From the NCBI RefSeq assembly GCF_021347895.1, contig NC_067113.1:38086194-38150193 (forward strand): a DNA stretch of 64,000 nt. The letters are read 5' to 3'. The notes below the pieces were generated by a model that saw only the letters and a program-made list of their open reading frames with translations, did not search any database and had not been told where the DNA came from. Positions 63,783-64,000 of the stretch are shown in pieces. A program made the position numbers and the translations under genes. Origin of the DNA: Acanthochromis polyacanthus (Eukaryota > Chordata > Actinopteri > Pomacentridae). Positions within the stretch are counted from its first letter, which is position 1. Every line of letters starts with the position of its first letter.

Positions 63783-64000
63783 TGGACAAAATTGTTGGTA
63801 CCCCTCAGTTAAAGAAGGAAAAACCCACAATTCTCACTGAAATCACTTGAAACTCACAAAAGTAACAATAAATAAAAATTTATTGAAAATTATATAATCA
63901 AAAACAGCCATTACTTTTGAATTGTTGATTAACATAATTATTTAAAAAAACAAACTAATGAAACAGGCCTGGACAAAAATGATGGTACCTCTATAAAAGA
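63783..64000 (+). mobile_element. Left end of a Tc1-like element with an IR/DR-type terminus
   Basis: TGGACAAAATTGTTGGTACC at 63,783 is a fish Tc1-family terminus. A second, diverged copy (TGGACAAAAATGATGGTACC) occurs at about 63,970 in the same orientation, about 187 bases inward. Paired direct repeats inside a long terminal inverted repeat are the IR/DR layout known from Tc1-type elements of fish. The element runs off the window, so any transposase is not visible. Confidence 0.65.

Overview
This window is vertebrate nuclear DNA, almost certainly from a ray-finned (teleost) fish. Its genes have many short exons with GT-AG introns. Their predicted proteins read as fish-like orthologues of human NUP50, KIAA0930, FBXO7, RTCB and STAB2. 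The introns are full of minisatellites and teleost-type DNA transposons (hAT-like, Tc1-like, THAP-containing). No bacterial operon, CRISPR array or phage was seen.

Layout. 1-5.3 kb is gene-free, with a 32-bp minisatellite (2.65-3.48 kb) and a THAP-domain transposon with terminal inverted repeats (about 4.0-5.08 kb). nup50 lies at 5.3-9.8 kb on the + strand. kiaa0930 (12.4-28.7 kb, - strand) converges on it and carries five tandem arrays in its introns. A CpG-rich block without a recognisable gene lies at 29.7-30.4 kb. fbxo7 (30.75-36.15 kb, - strand) has a 1.2-kb array of a 22-bp unit beside its F-box exon. A gene for a secreted protein with two trypsin-fold domains (38.8-47.6 kb, - strand) follows; its second domain appears frameshifted. 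rtcb (49.4-54.6 kb, - strand) is complete at 505 codons plus stop. The 3' part of stab2 (57.0-63.65 kb, - strand) runs off the right edge, and a Tc1-like element starts in its intron at 63.78 kb.

For each gene I joined exons by hand at GT/AG sites and checked phase. Reconstructed coding lengths are nup50 427 aa, kiaa0930 421 aa, fbxo7 468 aa, rtcb 505 aa and stab2 (partial) 702 aa. The protease gene closes only if one base is added in a six-base homopolymer (594 aa). The genes do not form one pathway: a nuclear pore/importin factor, a protein of unknown function, an SCF ubiquitin-ligase subunit, a secreted protease, a tRNA-splicing ligase and a scavenger receptor. In human, NUP50 and KIAA0930 are neighbours on chromosome 22, and FBXO7 and RTCB are near neighbours elsewhere on it, so the fish block joins pieces of an old linkage group.

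The most unusual structure is a permuted inverted duplication. DNA at 37.02-38.18 kb copies two separate parts of the rtcb-stab2 interval (54.68-55.47 and 56.70-57.07 kb) in inverted orientation, joined in the order expected if the interval had first closed into a circle and then been reinserted. Other notable points are an in-frame partial exon duplication in nup50 that offers a second splice donor, and an array of about 19 near-copies of an rtcb splice acceptor.
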